The position numbers and the translations under genes are program-made. A stretch of 64,000 nucleotides of DNA, from the NCBI GenBank assembly GCA_964589785.1, contig CAZPUQ010000001.1, positions 558,001 through 622,000 on the forward strand, in the 5' to 3' direction. Below, in pieces: positions 18,056 to 25,776 of the stretch; the stretch's first letter is position 1; every line of letters starts with the position of its first letter. The notes below the pieces were generated by a model that had not been told where the DNA came from, searched no databases, and saw nothing but the letters and a program-made list of their open reading frames with translations. This DNA is from JAGVSR01 sp964589785 (GTDB lineage: Bacteria; Pseudomonadota; Alphaproteobacteria; Rhizobiales; Hyphomicrobiaceae).

Positions 18056-18220
18056 ATGCGTCGCCTGTGGCCGGCGGAGCCTTGCGCTCGGGTCTTGGTT
18101 TGGCCACATCCATGCCGCCATGGTGCGCCGCAGTGATAGCGGCCGCCTCATTCGGCCGGGGCCTTCGATCGCGCCCTGCGCGTCGGCCCGCAAAGCCCGC
18201 AGAGAAGGGTATCGTTGGCA

Positions 18221-19603
18221 ATGCATGACGTGACGTTGACACCGCTCGCCTCGATCCGACGGCGGAGTGGCGCGCGCCGCGCGCCGTTCGCTCGGATCGT
18301 GGGCCTCGCCGTTGCGGCGCTGGCGGCTATTGCAGGCAACGCTCGGGCCGACAACTGGTGGGAAGGCATCCAGGGAACGGGAACGCCGGATTTCTCGGGC
18401 CGGGAGCGCACCACGCAGCGCGCCGCTGCCAAGCCCGATACGATGAACGACCTGAGGAGCGGCACGGTGCCCTTCCGCAGCGAGGAGATGGTCGCGTTCC
18501 TCGACAAGGCCATCGGCCAATACCAGACGATCGTCAACAAGGGCGGGTGGCCGGCCATTCCCGGCAACCGCATGATGCGCCCGGGCGACGACGACGAGCG
18601 CCTGCCGATCCTGCGCCGGCGCCTGCGCGTGAGCGGAGACCTCAAAGGCTCGAGCTCGGGCTTCGAGGACTACAATTTCGACGGCACGACGGAGGAGGCG
18701 GTGCGGCGCTTCCAGGAGCGGCACGGCCTGCGCGTGAGCGGCCGCGTCGATCAGCCCACGCTCGCCGCGCTCAATATTCCCGCCACCGAGCGCCTGCAGC
18801 AGCTCGAGCTCAACCGGCAGCGCATCGTCGAGCTGCTCCAGCAGCCGCTTGAGGATCGCTACGTTCTCGTCAATGTGCCAGCCTTCCAGCTCGAGGCCGT
18901 CGAGCGCTACGAGGTCGCGCAGCGCCATCGCGTCGTCGCCGGCCGTCCGGGGCGCGAAACGCCGACGCTCCGCGCCACCATCAAGGCGCTCAACTTCTTC
19001 CCCTACTGGAAGGTGCCGGACAGCGTCGCCCAGCTCGATGTCTTTCCGCGCCTCGTGAAGGAGCCCGAGTATCTCGACAAGGAGAAGATCCGCGTCATCA
19101 TGGGCGACTTCAACGGACCTCAGATCGACGCCACCGCCATCGACTGGTCGATGGCCGAAGCCTCCAAGGTGAAGCTTCGCCAGGAGCCCGGCCCGCAGAA
19201 CGCGCTCGGCCTCGTGCGCATCGACATGCAGAACGAGCACGGCGTCTACATGCACGACACGCCGCTGAAGACGCTGTTCGAGCAGCGCGGGCGGGCGTTC
19301 AGCGCCGGCTGCGTGCGCGTGCAGGATGTCTTCAAGCTCGTTGCCTGGATCGCGCGCTATGAGCCGGGCTGGGAAAACCCCGGCCAGGTCGATGCGGTGA
19401 TCGAGGCCGGACAGGCGCTCGACGTGCAGCTTACGCGGCCGGTGCCGGTCTATTTTACCTACATCACGGCCTGGGCCGAGCAGAACGGCCTCGTCGAGTT
19501 CCGGACCGACGTTTATCGCCGCGACGGCCAGTCGTTCAACGCGGCCGCGCAGATCGCCGATCCCGACGCGCCCCCGCCCCCCTCGCCGGGTCTCGCCCCC
19601 TGA
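18221..19603 (+). CDS. L,D-transpeptidase with peptidoglycan-binding domain (YcbB-like), copy 2
   Basis: This 460-residue exported protein is a paralogue of the one at 7836, with the same order of parts. A signal peptide ends near ARA at residue 40. A helix has AIGQYQTIVNKGGWPAIP, the peptidoglycan-binding segment has AVRRFQERHGLRVSGRVDQPTLAALNI, and the YkuD domain has HDTPLKTLFEQRGRAF plus SAGCVRV with nucleophile C364. The shared tail is LDVQLTRPVPVYFTYITAW. Its C-terminus is Pro-rich. ATG 18221 is my choice, although a TTG six bases earlier sits closer to the AAGGG ribosome site. It has its own promoter region and no adjacent regulator. Confidence 0.92.
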   Translation: MHDVTLTPLASIRRRSGARRAPFARIVGLAVAALAAIAGNARADNWWEGIQGTGTPDFSGRERTTQRAAAKPDTMNDLRSGTVPFRSEEMVAFLDKAIGQYQTIVNKGGWPAIPGNRMMRPGDDDERLPILRRRLRVSGDLKGSSSGFEDYNFDGTTEEAVRRFQERHGLRVSGRVDQPTLAALNIPATERLQQLELNRQRIVELLQQPLEDRYVLVNVPAFQLEAVERYEVAQRHRVVAGRPGRETPTLRATIKALNFFPYWKVPDSVAQLDVFPRLVKEPEYLDKEKIRVIMGDFNGPQIDATAIDWSMAEASKVKLRQEPGPQNALGLVRIDMQNEHGVYMHDTPLKTLFEQRGRAFSAGCVRVQDVFKLVAWIARYEPGWENPGQVDAVIEAGQALDVQLTRPVPVYFTYITAWAEQNGLVEFRTDVYRRDGQSFNAAAQIADPDAPPPPSPGLAP

Positions 19604-19690
19604 GGTCTCCAACCGATGCCCAACGCCGACGCCCGCGCGGGCCCGCTGGCAGTGTCGCCAGACGCGGCTGAGATCGCGCTGAAAAGCTGA

Positions 19691-19765
19691 TGGCTCCGCG
19701 GGTAGGGCTCGAACCTACGACCGTCCGATTAACAGTCGGATGCTCTACCACTGAGCTACCGCGGA
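19691..19765 (-). tRNA. tRNA-Asn (GTT)
   Basis: On the minus strand the sequence folds as a normal cloverleaf: acceptor TCCGCGG/CCGCGGA, D-arm with AGCTCAGTGGTAGAGC, anticodon arm with GTT at 19733-19731, T-arm GGTTCGAACC. CCA is encoded at 19693-19691. The two L,D-transpeptidase and methyltransferase neighbours are on the opposite strand. Confidence 0.97.
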
Positions 19766-19907
19766 ACAGGCGCGAGCATCGCCGCGCCGGGGGTGATTAG
19801 CAGAAGCGCACCGCCAGGAGAAGTGCTTTTCGGTCGCGATCGGCGACCGGCGCCGGGCATTCGGCGCCATGCCGTTATGGCGCCGTCCTCCTGTCTTCGG
19901 AGGTAAC

Positions 19908-19981
19908 TGGAGGCCACGCCCGGAATTGAACCGGGGTACGCGGATTTGCAGTCCGCTGCGTCACCACTCCGCCACGTGGCC
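19908..19981 (-). tRNA. tRNA-Cys (GCA)
   Basis: The minus strand folds as a cloverleaf: acceptor GGCCACG/CGTGGCC, D-arm with GGCGGAGTGG, anticodon GCA at 19949-19947 in ACTGCAAAT, T-arm GGTTCAATTCC and encoded CCA at 19910-19908. It lies 142 bp from tRNA-Asn in the same orientation. Confidence 0.97.
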
Positions 19982-20262
19982 TTGTCCGGGGACCGCCGTC
20001 CCGCAACGAAAGCCGCACTTGCTGCCTTCGCACGGCGAAACGGGTCGGGTCGTGTTCCGGAAGCCGGCTCCTAGCACGGGAAGCAAAGGGCGCACAAGGG
20101 ACCGCGCGGCGGCGGCGGGATTCGTGTGCGACCCGCCCTGTTGTTGGTGCGGTAGGGCATTTTGCGGTATGGGCAAGGCCGGCGCGGTGCTTAGGCTTCC
20201 GACGCTGCTCTTCTACTCTACGCGCGAAGAGCCATCGAGGACGACGACAGCGGGACCGCCAC

Positions 20263-20934
20263 ATGGCCGATCTGACTTTGCAGCGCCAGAACATGGTCGA
20301 ATCGCAGGTGCGCCCGAGCGACGTCACCGACCGGCGCATCCCCCGCGCCATGGCCGTGGTGCCGCGCGAGGCCTTCGTCCCTGCCTCGTGCAAGAGCATC
20401 GCCTATGCCGATATCGAGTTGCCCGCCGGCGCACCGGGTCCGGGCGGCAACCAGCGCATGCTGCTGGCGCCGCGCACGTTCGCCAAGCTCCTGCAACTCG
20501 CCGCCGTCGAACCGACCGATCTCGTCCTCGATGTCGGCTGCGCGTCGGGCTACTCGTCGGCGATCCTCGGCAAGCTCGCCCAGACCGTCGTGGCGCTCGA
20601 ATGCGACCCGGCGCTCGCGCAGGAGGCGGCGCGGGTGCTGCAGGCCCTCGGCAGCGACAACGTCGCCGTCGTTCAGGGCCCGCTCGAAACGGGCTACCCC
20701 GCCGAGGGACCTTTCGACGTGATCGTTCTGGAAGGCGCGGCCGCCGCCGTACCCGATGCGCTTCTCGACCAGTTGAAGGACGGCGGGCGCCTCGTCGCCA
20801 TCGTGTCCGACGGACGCACGGGGCGCGCCAACCTCTGGCGGCGCACGGGCGGAACCGTGTCTGCCGGCGACGGGTTCGATGCCGCCGCGCCCTTCCTTCC
20901 CGGCTTCGGGCCGACGCGCCGATTCGTGTTCTGA
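20263..20934 (+). CDS. PCMT-family (protein-L-isoaspartate methyltransferase-like) SAM-dependent methyltransferase
   Basis: This 223-residue cytoplasmic protein has the PCMT fold: MVESQVRPSDVTDRRI at the start, VVPREAFVP, the SAM-binding VLDVGCASGYSSAIL at residues 88-102 and VALECDPALAQEA. The usual substrate-site motif (Q-T-I-S-x-P) is replaced by GNQRMLLAPRTFAKLL, as in a divergent alphaproteobacterial subgroup found beside tolC. Repair of isoaspartate is therefore uncertain. The tolC-like gene follows 270 bp downstream. The classical pcm position after surE is empty in this window (47347-47614). Confidence 0.85.
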   Translation: MADLTLQRQNMVESQVRPSDVTDRRIPRAMAVVPREAFVPASCKSIAYADIELPAGAPGPGGNQRMLLAPRTFAKLLQLAAVEPTDLVLDVGCASGYSSAILGKLAQTVVALECDPALAQEAARVLQALGSDNVAVVQGPLETGYPAEGPFDVIVLEGAAAAVPDALLDQLKDGGRLVAIVSDGRTGRANLWRRTGGTVSAGDGFDAAAPFLPGFGPTRRFVF

Positions 20935-21207
20935 TCGTCGTCCACCTGCCGTTTCGCCGTCAACTACGGGATGTCCACCTGTGTATCTTCGGACACGGGA
21001 GTCCGAATTCGTCGCTCGCGCACCGGAAATGCGGGCGGTTTCGGGTAAAGAGAGGGTGGGGTCGGCATTGCGAATCAGGCTAGCTACGGGACGATGGTGC
21101 CTCCGCGTCCGGGACGTCAAAGAGTTCTCACGGAGGCACGGCTACCGCATGGGGAAGGCTCGGCCGCTGGATCGTGGCCTCTTTCTCCGGCCTAGGGGGA
21201 CGGGGTT

Positions 21208-22671
21208 TTGGGCAAGACTACGCTGTCAGACAGGGGAGCGGGCGTGCCGCTGTGGCTCGGCGCACTGGGTGCGGCCGCTGCATCGGCCGTCATCGCGATC
21301 GCCGCGTCGGCGCCCGCCTCCGCCCTGACGCTCGACGAAGCGCTCGGCGCTACCTATGAATACAGCCCCCGCATCGACGCCGAGCGCGCCCGCCAGCGCG
21401 CGATCGACGAAGAGGTGCCGATCGCGAAATCCGGCTATCGGCCCGACATCGGCGCCGGCGCCGACGTCGGCTATGAATACAACAAGATCACGCCGCGGAT
21501 TGGGCCCTCGTCGAGCACCGACACCAAGCCGCGCGGCTATGGCGTCAGCCTCACGCAGCCGATCTTCCGCGGCTTCCAGGTCACGAATGCCGTCAGCCAG
21601 GCCGAATCGATCGTGCGGGCGGGGCGCGAGACGCTGCGCGGCGTGGAGCAGGAGGTGCTGCTCGAGGCGGTCACGACCTTCATGGACGTCGTGCGCGACC
21701 AAGCCATCGTCCGTCTGACCGAAAACAACGTGAAGGTTCTGAGTGAGGAGCTGAAGGCGACGCAGGACCGCTTCGCCGTCGGCGAGGTGACGCGGACCGA
21801 CGTCGCGCAGTCCGAAGCCCGCCGTGCCGGTGCCGTGGCCGAGCTCGATCAGGCCCGCGCCAACCTCCAGACGAGCCGCGCCGCGTTCGAGCGGACCGTC
21901 GGCCAGCCGGCGACCGCCCTGATCGAGCCGCTGCTCAAGGAGTCGCTGCTTCCCAAGTCGCAGGGCGAGGCGATCGGCATTGCCGATCAGGAGAACCCCA
22001 ACATCGTGGGTGCGCTGTACAGCGAGCAGGCGTCGCGCTTCAACGTCGACCGCATCCGCGGCGCGCTGCTGCCGCAAGTCCAGCTCGAGGCGGACTACGT
22101 CGACCGCTACGACGTGGGCTCCAACGTCCAGGAGTCGGAGGTGGCCTCGGTCGTCGGCCGTGTGACCGTTCCGATCTATGAGCAAGGCGGCATCGTCCAC
22201 GCCCAGGTCCGCCAGGCGAAGCACGAGCATCTCGCCAGGCTTCAGGATGTCGAGCAGGCGCGGGTGGAAGTGAAGGCGAACGTGATCGCAGCCTGGTCGC
22301 AGCTCCTCGGCGCGCGCGCCCAGCTCGAGAGCGCCAAGGCGACGGTCGAGGCAAACACCACCGCGCTGGCAGGTGTGCGCGAGGAGGAGCGGGTCGGCCA
22401 GCGCACGCTGATCGAGGTGCTGAACGCGCAGCAGGAACTCTTGAACTCGCAGGTCGACCTCGTGACGACGCGCCGCAACGTGATCGTGGCGGCCTACGCG
22501 CTGCAGGCGGCGCTCGGCCGTCTCGATGCGCTGAGCCTCGGGGTCTCGAGCCTCGTCTACGACGTCGAGGCGCACTACGAGGATGTCCGCCGCAAGTGGT
22601 TCGGCATCTCCATCACCCACAACGACGGCCGCCGCGAGGATCTGGTCGTCGATCCGGGCCCGATGAAATAG
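21208..22671 (+). CDS. tolC: TolC-family outer-membrane efflux protein
   Basis: The 487-residue protein has the twofold repeat of the outer-membrane channels used by type I secretion and RND pumps. Repeat 1 starts ALTLDEALGATYEYSPRI after a signal peptide (cleavage near SAPASA, residue 39), and repeat 2 starts IGIADQENPNIVGAL. Long Ala/Glu-rich helices form the tunnel; GVREEERVGQRTLIEVLNAQQELLNSQVDLV is the typical C-terminal helix. TTG 21208 gives a charged n-region (MGKTTLSDRG); GTG 21244 has the better ribosome site (GGGGAG) and is a real alternative. No inner-membrane partner is adjacent, though a HlyD-like adaptor lies at 57531. Confidence 0.94.
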   Translation: MGKTTLSDRGAGVPLWLGALGAAAASAVIAIAASAPASALTLDEALGATYEYSPRIDAERARQRAIDEEVPIAKSGYRPDIGAGADVGYEYNKITPRIGPSSSTDTKPRGYGVSLTQPIFRGFQVTNAVSQAESIVRAGRETLRGVEQEVLLEAVTTFMDVVRDQAIVRLTENNVKVLSEELKATQDRFAVGEVTRTDVAQSEARRAGAVAELDQARANLQTSRAAFERTVGQPATALIEPLLKESLLPKSQGEAIGIADQENPNIVGALYSEQASRFNVDRIRGALLPQVQLEADYVDRYDVGSNVQESEVASVVGRVTVPIYEQGGIVHAQVRQAKHEHLARLQDVEQARVEVKANVIAAWSQLLGARAQLESAKATVEANTTALAGVREEERVGQRTLIEVLNAQQELLNSQVDLVTTRRNVIVAAYALQAALGRLDALSLGVSSLVYDVEAHYEDVRRKWFGISITHNDGRREDLVVDPGPMK

Positions 22672-23134
22672 CTGCGGGGCAGCGCGCGGGAATAATCACA
22701 ATTCCGCCGCGATCGGGCGCTCACGCCGGTTCCGGAAGCGCGGGCGGCGCGGGCGCCGGGCTGCAGGCAGGTTAGAGCCCGAAATCGCCAAAGCTTGAAC
22801 GCGTTGGGAATCCGGCTGCGCCAAACCGCCTGCGGGCGTGGTCGCGCGCGGCGCCGATTTTTTCCTGCCGAGCGGCAGCTTCGCCACACCTTCGCCCCGT
22901 GCCAAACCTACAAAAATCCACGGAGCGCCGGGATCGGGGGCGTGCCGCGGTCGCAGGGTCTGCACCGAGCCGCCGGAAGGGACCAGTCGTCGGGACCCGC
23001 AGGTGCTTCGCGAGACGATCCAGGGGGTAGGCCGCGAGCGGCGGGCTCGCAGGTGTCCTGTCACAGGAGCCGTTTCTCTTTCGCGGCCTCGCTTGGCGAG
23101 GCTCTGTAGCGGCGTGCGTCAGCGAGGTTCGACC
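22672..23134. other. Intergenic region between tolC and the first popZ-like gene
   Basis: This 463-bp stretch contains no supported gene. An open frame extends the downstream gene back to 22838 but codes for unconserved basic sequence. I see no clear terminator or operator. Confidence 0.5.
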
Positions 23135-24217
23135 ATGGAACTGACGGAGAAGAACGGTCAAGCGAGCATGGAGGAGATCCTGGCGTCGATCCGCCGGATC
23201 ATCGCCGAGGAACCGGGCGGGCTCGAGCCGCTGATCGACCTTGATGCCCCGCTGCGCCAGCAGCGCGGCGACGGGCTGCTCGACGATCCGAGCGACTTCG
23301 ATCTGCCCTCGATGTTTCGGGCGCCAACCACGCCGGCGCCGGAGCGTCCCGCGCCGCTCTTCGGCCGGCTCAGCGAAGCGATCCGCGCAGCCTCCAGCGG
23401 GTCTCATGCCACGGAATCCGGGCGCCCCGAGCCGGCGCTGGCAAGCCTCAGGCTGCACCGGGCCGAGACGGCCGACGGGGGCGGCGAGCGCGGCGGCAAC
23501 GGTCCCGCGTTCCTGTTGTCCACGTTCCACGAAACGACGGGCGGGCGCGGCGACGAGCCGGTGCCAGCCGCGTCTCTCAACGGCTCCGCGCATCATCCTT
23601 TGGCCTCACAGCCCCACGCCGCTCCCATGGCCATGACCAACGGCTACGACCACACAGCCAGCCAACAGCCGGCCGGCGAGCCGGCGGACATCCACGCCGC
23701 GCCCGCAAGCCCCGAGGTGCCGCGCCAGATGGCGGCCTTCAAGGACACCCGCTTCCGCGGCATGGGGTCGGCGCCGCTGCTGATCGATCATCAAGCCCCT
23801 GCCGTGTCGCCGTTCGAGGCCGCCGCCACCGCGGCGCTCGTAGCAGCGGGCGAGGCCGGCCATGCCCATGTCGCTCATGCCCATGTCGCTCATGCCCATG
23901 TTGCTCATGCCCATGCCACTCTGGCCGAGGAGGTGACCGAGGCCGAGGTGCCAGCCGGCCTGGCCGATGCCATCGCCGCGTCCTATCCGGCCTTGCCTGC
24001 CGACCATGCCGCTACTCACGCTGCGCCGAGCCCGCCGCCGGTTCCGGCGGCGACACTCGCGGGGTCGCCTGGCTCCGCGTCCGCGCCGATCGAGGATGCA
24101 ACCGCCGATCTGCTGCGCCCGATGTTGCGCCAGTGGCTGGCCGACAACATGCCCCGCATGGTCGAGAAGGCGCTGCACATCGAGGTGGCCGAAAGCGTGA
24201 AATCCCTGAAGAAATGA
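23135..24217 (+). CDS. DUF2497 / PopZ-like polar organising protein, copy 1, with a His-rich repeat
   Basis: The 360-residue protein has the two ends that define PopZ relatives. An N-terminal helix QASMEEILASIRRIIAEEP spans residues 10-28, and a C-terminal helical module DLLRPMLRQWLADNMPRMVEKALHIEVAESV lies at 325-355. Between them is a long disordered Pro/Ala/Gly-rich linker. PopZ forms polar condensates that tether ParB and cell-cycle proteins. The linker carries an AHVAH repeat (residues 244-260) encoded by a 15-bp tandem repeat. ATG 23135 has GAGG 7 bp upstream. A terminator at 24233 separates it from copy 2. Confidence 0.88.
   Translation: MELTEKNGQASMEEILASIRRIIAEEPGGLEPLIDLDAPLRQQRGDGLLDDPSDFDLPSMFRAPTTPAPERPAPLFGRLSEAIRAASSGSHATESGRPEPALASLRLHRAETADGGGERGGNGPAFLLSTFHETTGGRGDEPVPAASLNGSAHHPLASQPHAAPMAMTNGYDHTASQQPAGEPADIHAAPASPEVPRQMAAFKDTRFRGMGSAPLLIDHQAPAVSPFEAAATAALVAAGEAGHAHVAHAHVAHAHVAHAHATLAEEVTEAEVPAGLADAIAASYPALPADHAATHAAPSPPPVPAATLAGSPGSASAPIEDATADLLRPMLRQWLADNMPRMVEKALHIEVAESVKSLKK
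23864..23915 (+). repeat. 15-bp coding tandem repeat, three and a half units
   Basis: The unit GCCCATGTCGCTCAT repeats at 23864, 23879 and 23894 (the last with one C to T change), followed by a partial unit at 23909. Each unit encodes AHVAH, giving a His-rich run in the linker of the popZ-like protein. The near-identity of the units suggests recent expansion. Confidence 0.95.
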
Positions 24218-24232
24218 GGGGCGGGGACGGTC

Positions 24233-24281
24233 CGGCGATCGTCGTCGGCCGCCGGTCCCGGCCGTCCGATCGCCGTATTTT
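24233..24281 (+). terminator. Terminator between the two popZ-like genes
   Basis: CGGCGATCG (24233-24241) pairs with CGATCGCCG (24267-24275), with an inner GGCCG/CGGCC stem, and is followed by TATTTT. It implies that copy 2 has its own promoter; a TATAGA hexamer sits at 24299-24304. Confidence 0.6.
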
Positions 24282-24402
24282 CATGGTGTGGCGTCGTGTA
24301 TAGAACCGTGCTGCGGCCAGTGACGGCGGCGGCAACCGGCGGGCCGCAGTCTGGCGCCGCGCCATCCGGGGAGCGGCACATGCTGAGAGGACAGGACGGA
24401 CG

Positions 24403-25656
24403 ATGAGCAGGGTGGAAAGTTCGTCGGAAGCGTCGATGGAGGAGATCCTCGCTTCGATCCGGAAGATCATCGCCGACGAGCCTGCATCAGCCGCCAGCCC
24501 GAACGCCGCGCCCGAGCCTCCGCCGGGCCCGTCCGGAGTGCCGCTCCCGGCCGCACGCGAGCCGCTCGTTCCCGAGACGCCGGCCGGCCCGGCTCGCATC
24601 TCCGCCATGCCTTCGTTCCGGTCGGCCGCCTCCGGCTCGGCGCCCGGCCCCTCGACGCCGTCGTCGCCGCTGCCGACGCCGCCGCGCTCGCGCGCCGCGA
24701 TCGACGACGATCTCGCCGGCCTGATCGATGTCCCCGCCGGTGAGCCGCCGGCGCCCGAGGCGGCGCCGGCCGTCAGCCCGGTCGAGGCGGCCCGCGAGAA
24801 GTGGGCCAACCTGCTGAACCCCGGCGGCCCCTCGCCGGCCGGTGCCGCTCCTCTGTCCCGCACGGCGTCTGCTCCGGCTGCGGCCAAGATGGAAAGCCCG
24901 GCGGCGCCCGCGGCCGCATCGGGATTGGCGCCGGGCGCTCAGTCCTCGACGCCGGGCGGCAGCGGGCTCTTCGCGCCGCGGAAAGGCGGATTCTATCCGC
25001 CGCAGGAGCCCGTCCGCACGGATGTGCCGCTGCCGCATGCCGCCGGGTTCGTTCCGCCGGCCACCGCGGTCGAGCCGTCGCCGGCGGCGGTTGCAAAGCC
25101 GGCGACGACTTCGGACACGCCCGCCGTGGCGGCGGGCGTCGCACCGGCCCTGGCTCCCGTTGCGAAGCTCGCCGATCCCCTGGCTGCGAAGGCGCCCTCG
25201 GCGGTGGACGTCTCCGCCGCCAGTGCGCGCGCGCTGGACGAGCTCGCAGCCGGCCTCAACAAATCGGTGACGCCAGCTTCGGCACCCCTTTCCGAGCGCC
25301 CAGCCCGTGAGCCTGCCCGCGAGCCTGAAGGCCGCGCCGCTCCCTCGTCGAGCGCGCCCTTTGTGTCGGCACCTCTGTCCGTGCCCGGCACCGTGACAGC
25401 TCCGGCGGCAGCAGCGTCGTTCGAGAAGCCGGCCGCGGAGAAGGCGCCGTCCGAGACGTTGAATGGGCGGTCGCCGGTAGCTTCCGAGGCGTCGGCGCCG
25501 TCGCCCACCGGTGCGGCTGCGGGCCGGTCCTTCGAGGAGGTCGTCGCCGAAATGCTACGCCCCATGCTCGAGAAGTGGATCGACGAGAACATGCCGCGCA
25601 TCGTCGAGCGCGCGCTGAAGCTCGATGCCTCGTCGGGTTCGAAGACCGACTCCTGA
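24403..25656 (+). CDS. DUF2497 / PopZ-like polar organising protein, copy 2
   Basis: This 417-residue protein is a tandem paralogue of the preceding gene. It shows EASMEEILASIRKIIADEP at residues 9-27 and a C-terminal EMLRPMLEKWIDENMPRIVERALKLDA module near 380-407. The linker is longer, rich in Pro, Ala and Ser, and contains no His repeat. A short helix VSPVEAAREKWANLLNPGG sits around residue 125. GAGAGGACAGG precedes the ATG. It lies just before valS, the position where single DUF2497 genes are usually found in Rhizobiales. Confidence 0.88.
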   Translation: MSRVESSSEASMEEILASIRKIIADEPASAASPNAAPEPPPGPSGVPLPAAREPLVPETPAGPARISAMPSFRSAASGSAPGPSTPSSPLPTPPRSRAAIDDDLAGLIDVPAGEPPAPEAAPAVSPVEAAREKWANLLNPGGPSPAGAAPLSRTASAPAAAKMESPAAPAAASGLAPGAQSSTPGGSGLFAPRKGGFYPPQEPVRTDVPLPHAAGFVPPATAVEPSPAAVAKPATTSDTPAVAAGVAPALAPVAKLADPLAAKAPSAVDVSAASARALDELAAGLNKSVTPASAPLSERPAREPAREPEGRAAPSSSAPFVSAPLSVPGTVTAPAAAASFEKPAAEKAPSETLNGRSPVASEASAPSPTGAAAGRSFEEVVAEMLRPMLEKWIDENMPRIVERALKLDASSGSKTDS

Positions 25657-25776
25657 GCCGGAAAATCGAAGCGCAACAGCGCCAACCTGCGGCAGACCGT
25701 CTCCTGCGGGCGTTGACAGGCATGGAAGCGGGGTCGTACTTCCTCGCCATGCCGCATTGAGAAGAACCCCGCCATA

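Noticed and set aside
15958..18228. 756-residue open frame on the plus strand across ribH, nusB and thiL
   Set aside because: Arg/Ala/Pro-rich shadow in another frame of three well-recognised genes.
21244..21246. GTG 21244 as the tolC start
   Set aside because: Its ribosome site is better, but it would leave the signal peptide without positive charges; kept as an alternative rather than the call.
23864..23915. CRISPR-like direct repeats
   Set aside because: The units are contiguous, without spacers, and encode a His-rich stretch in frame.
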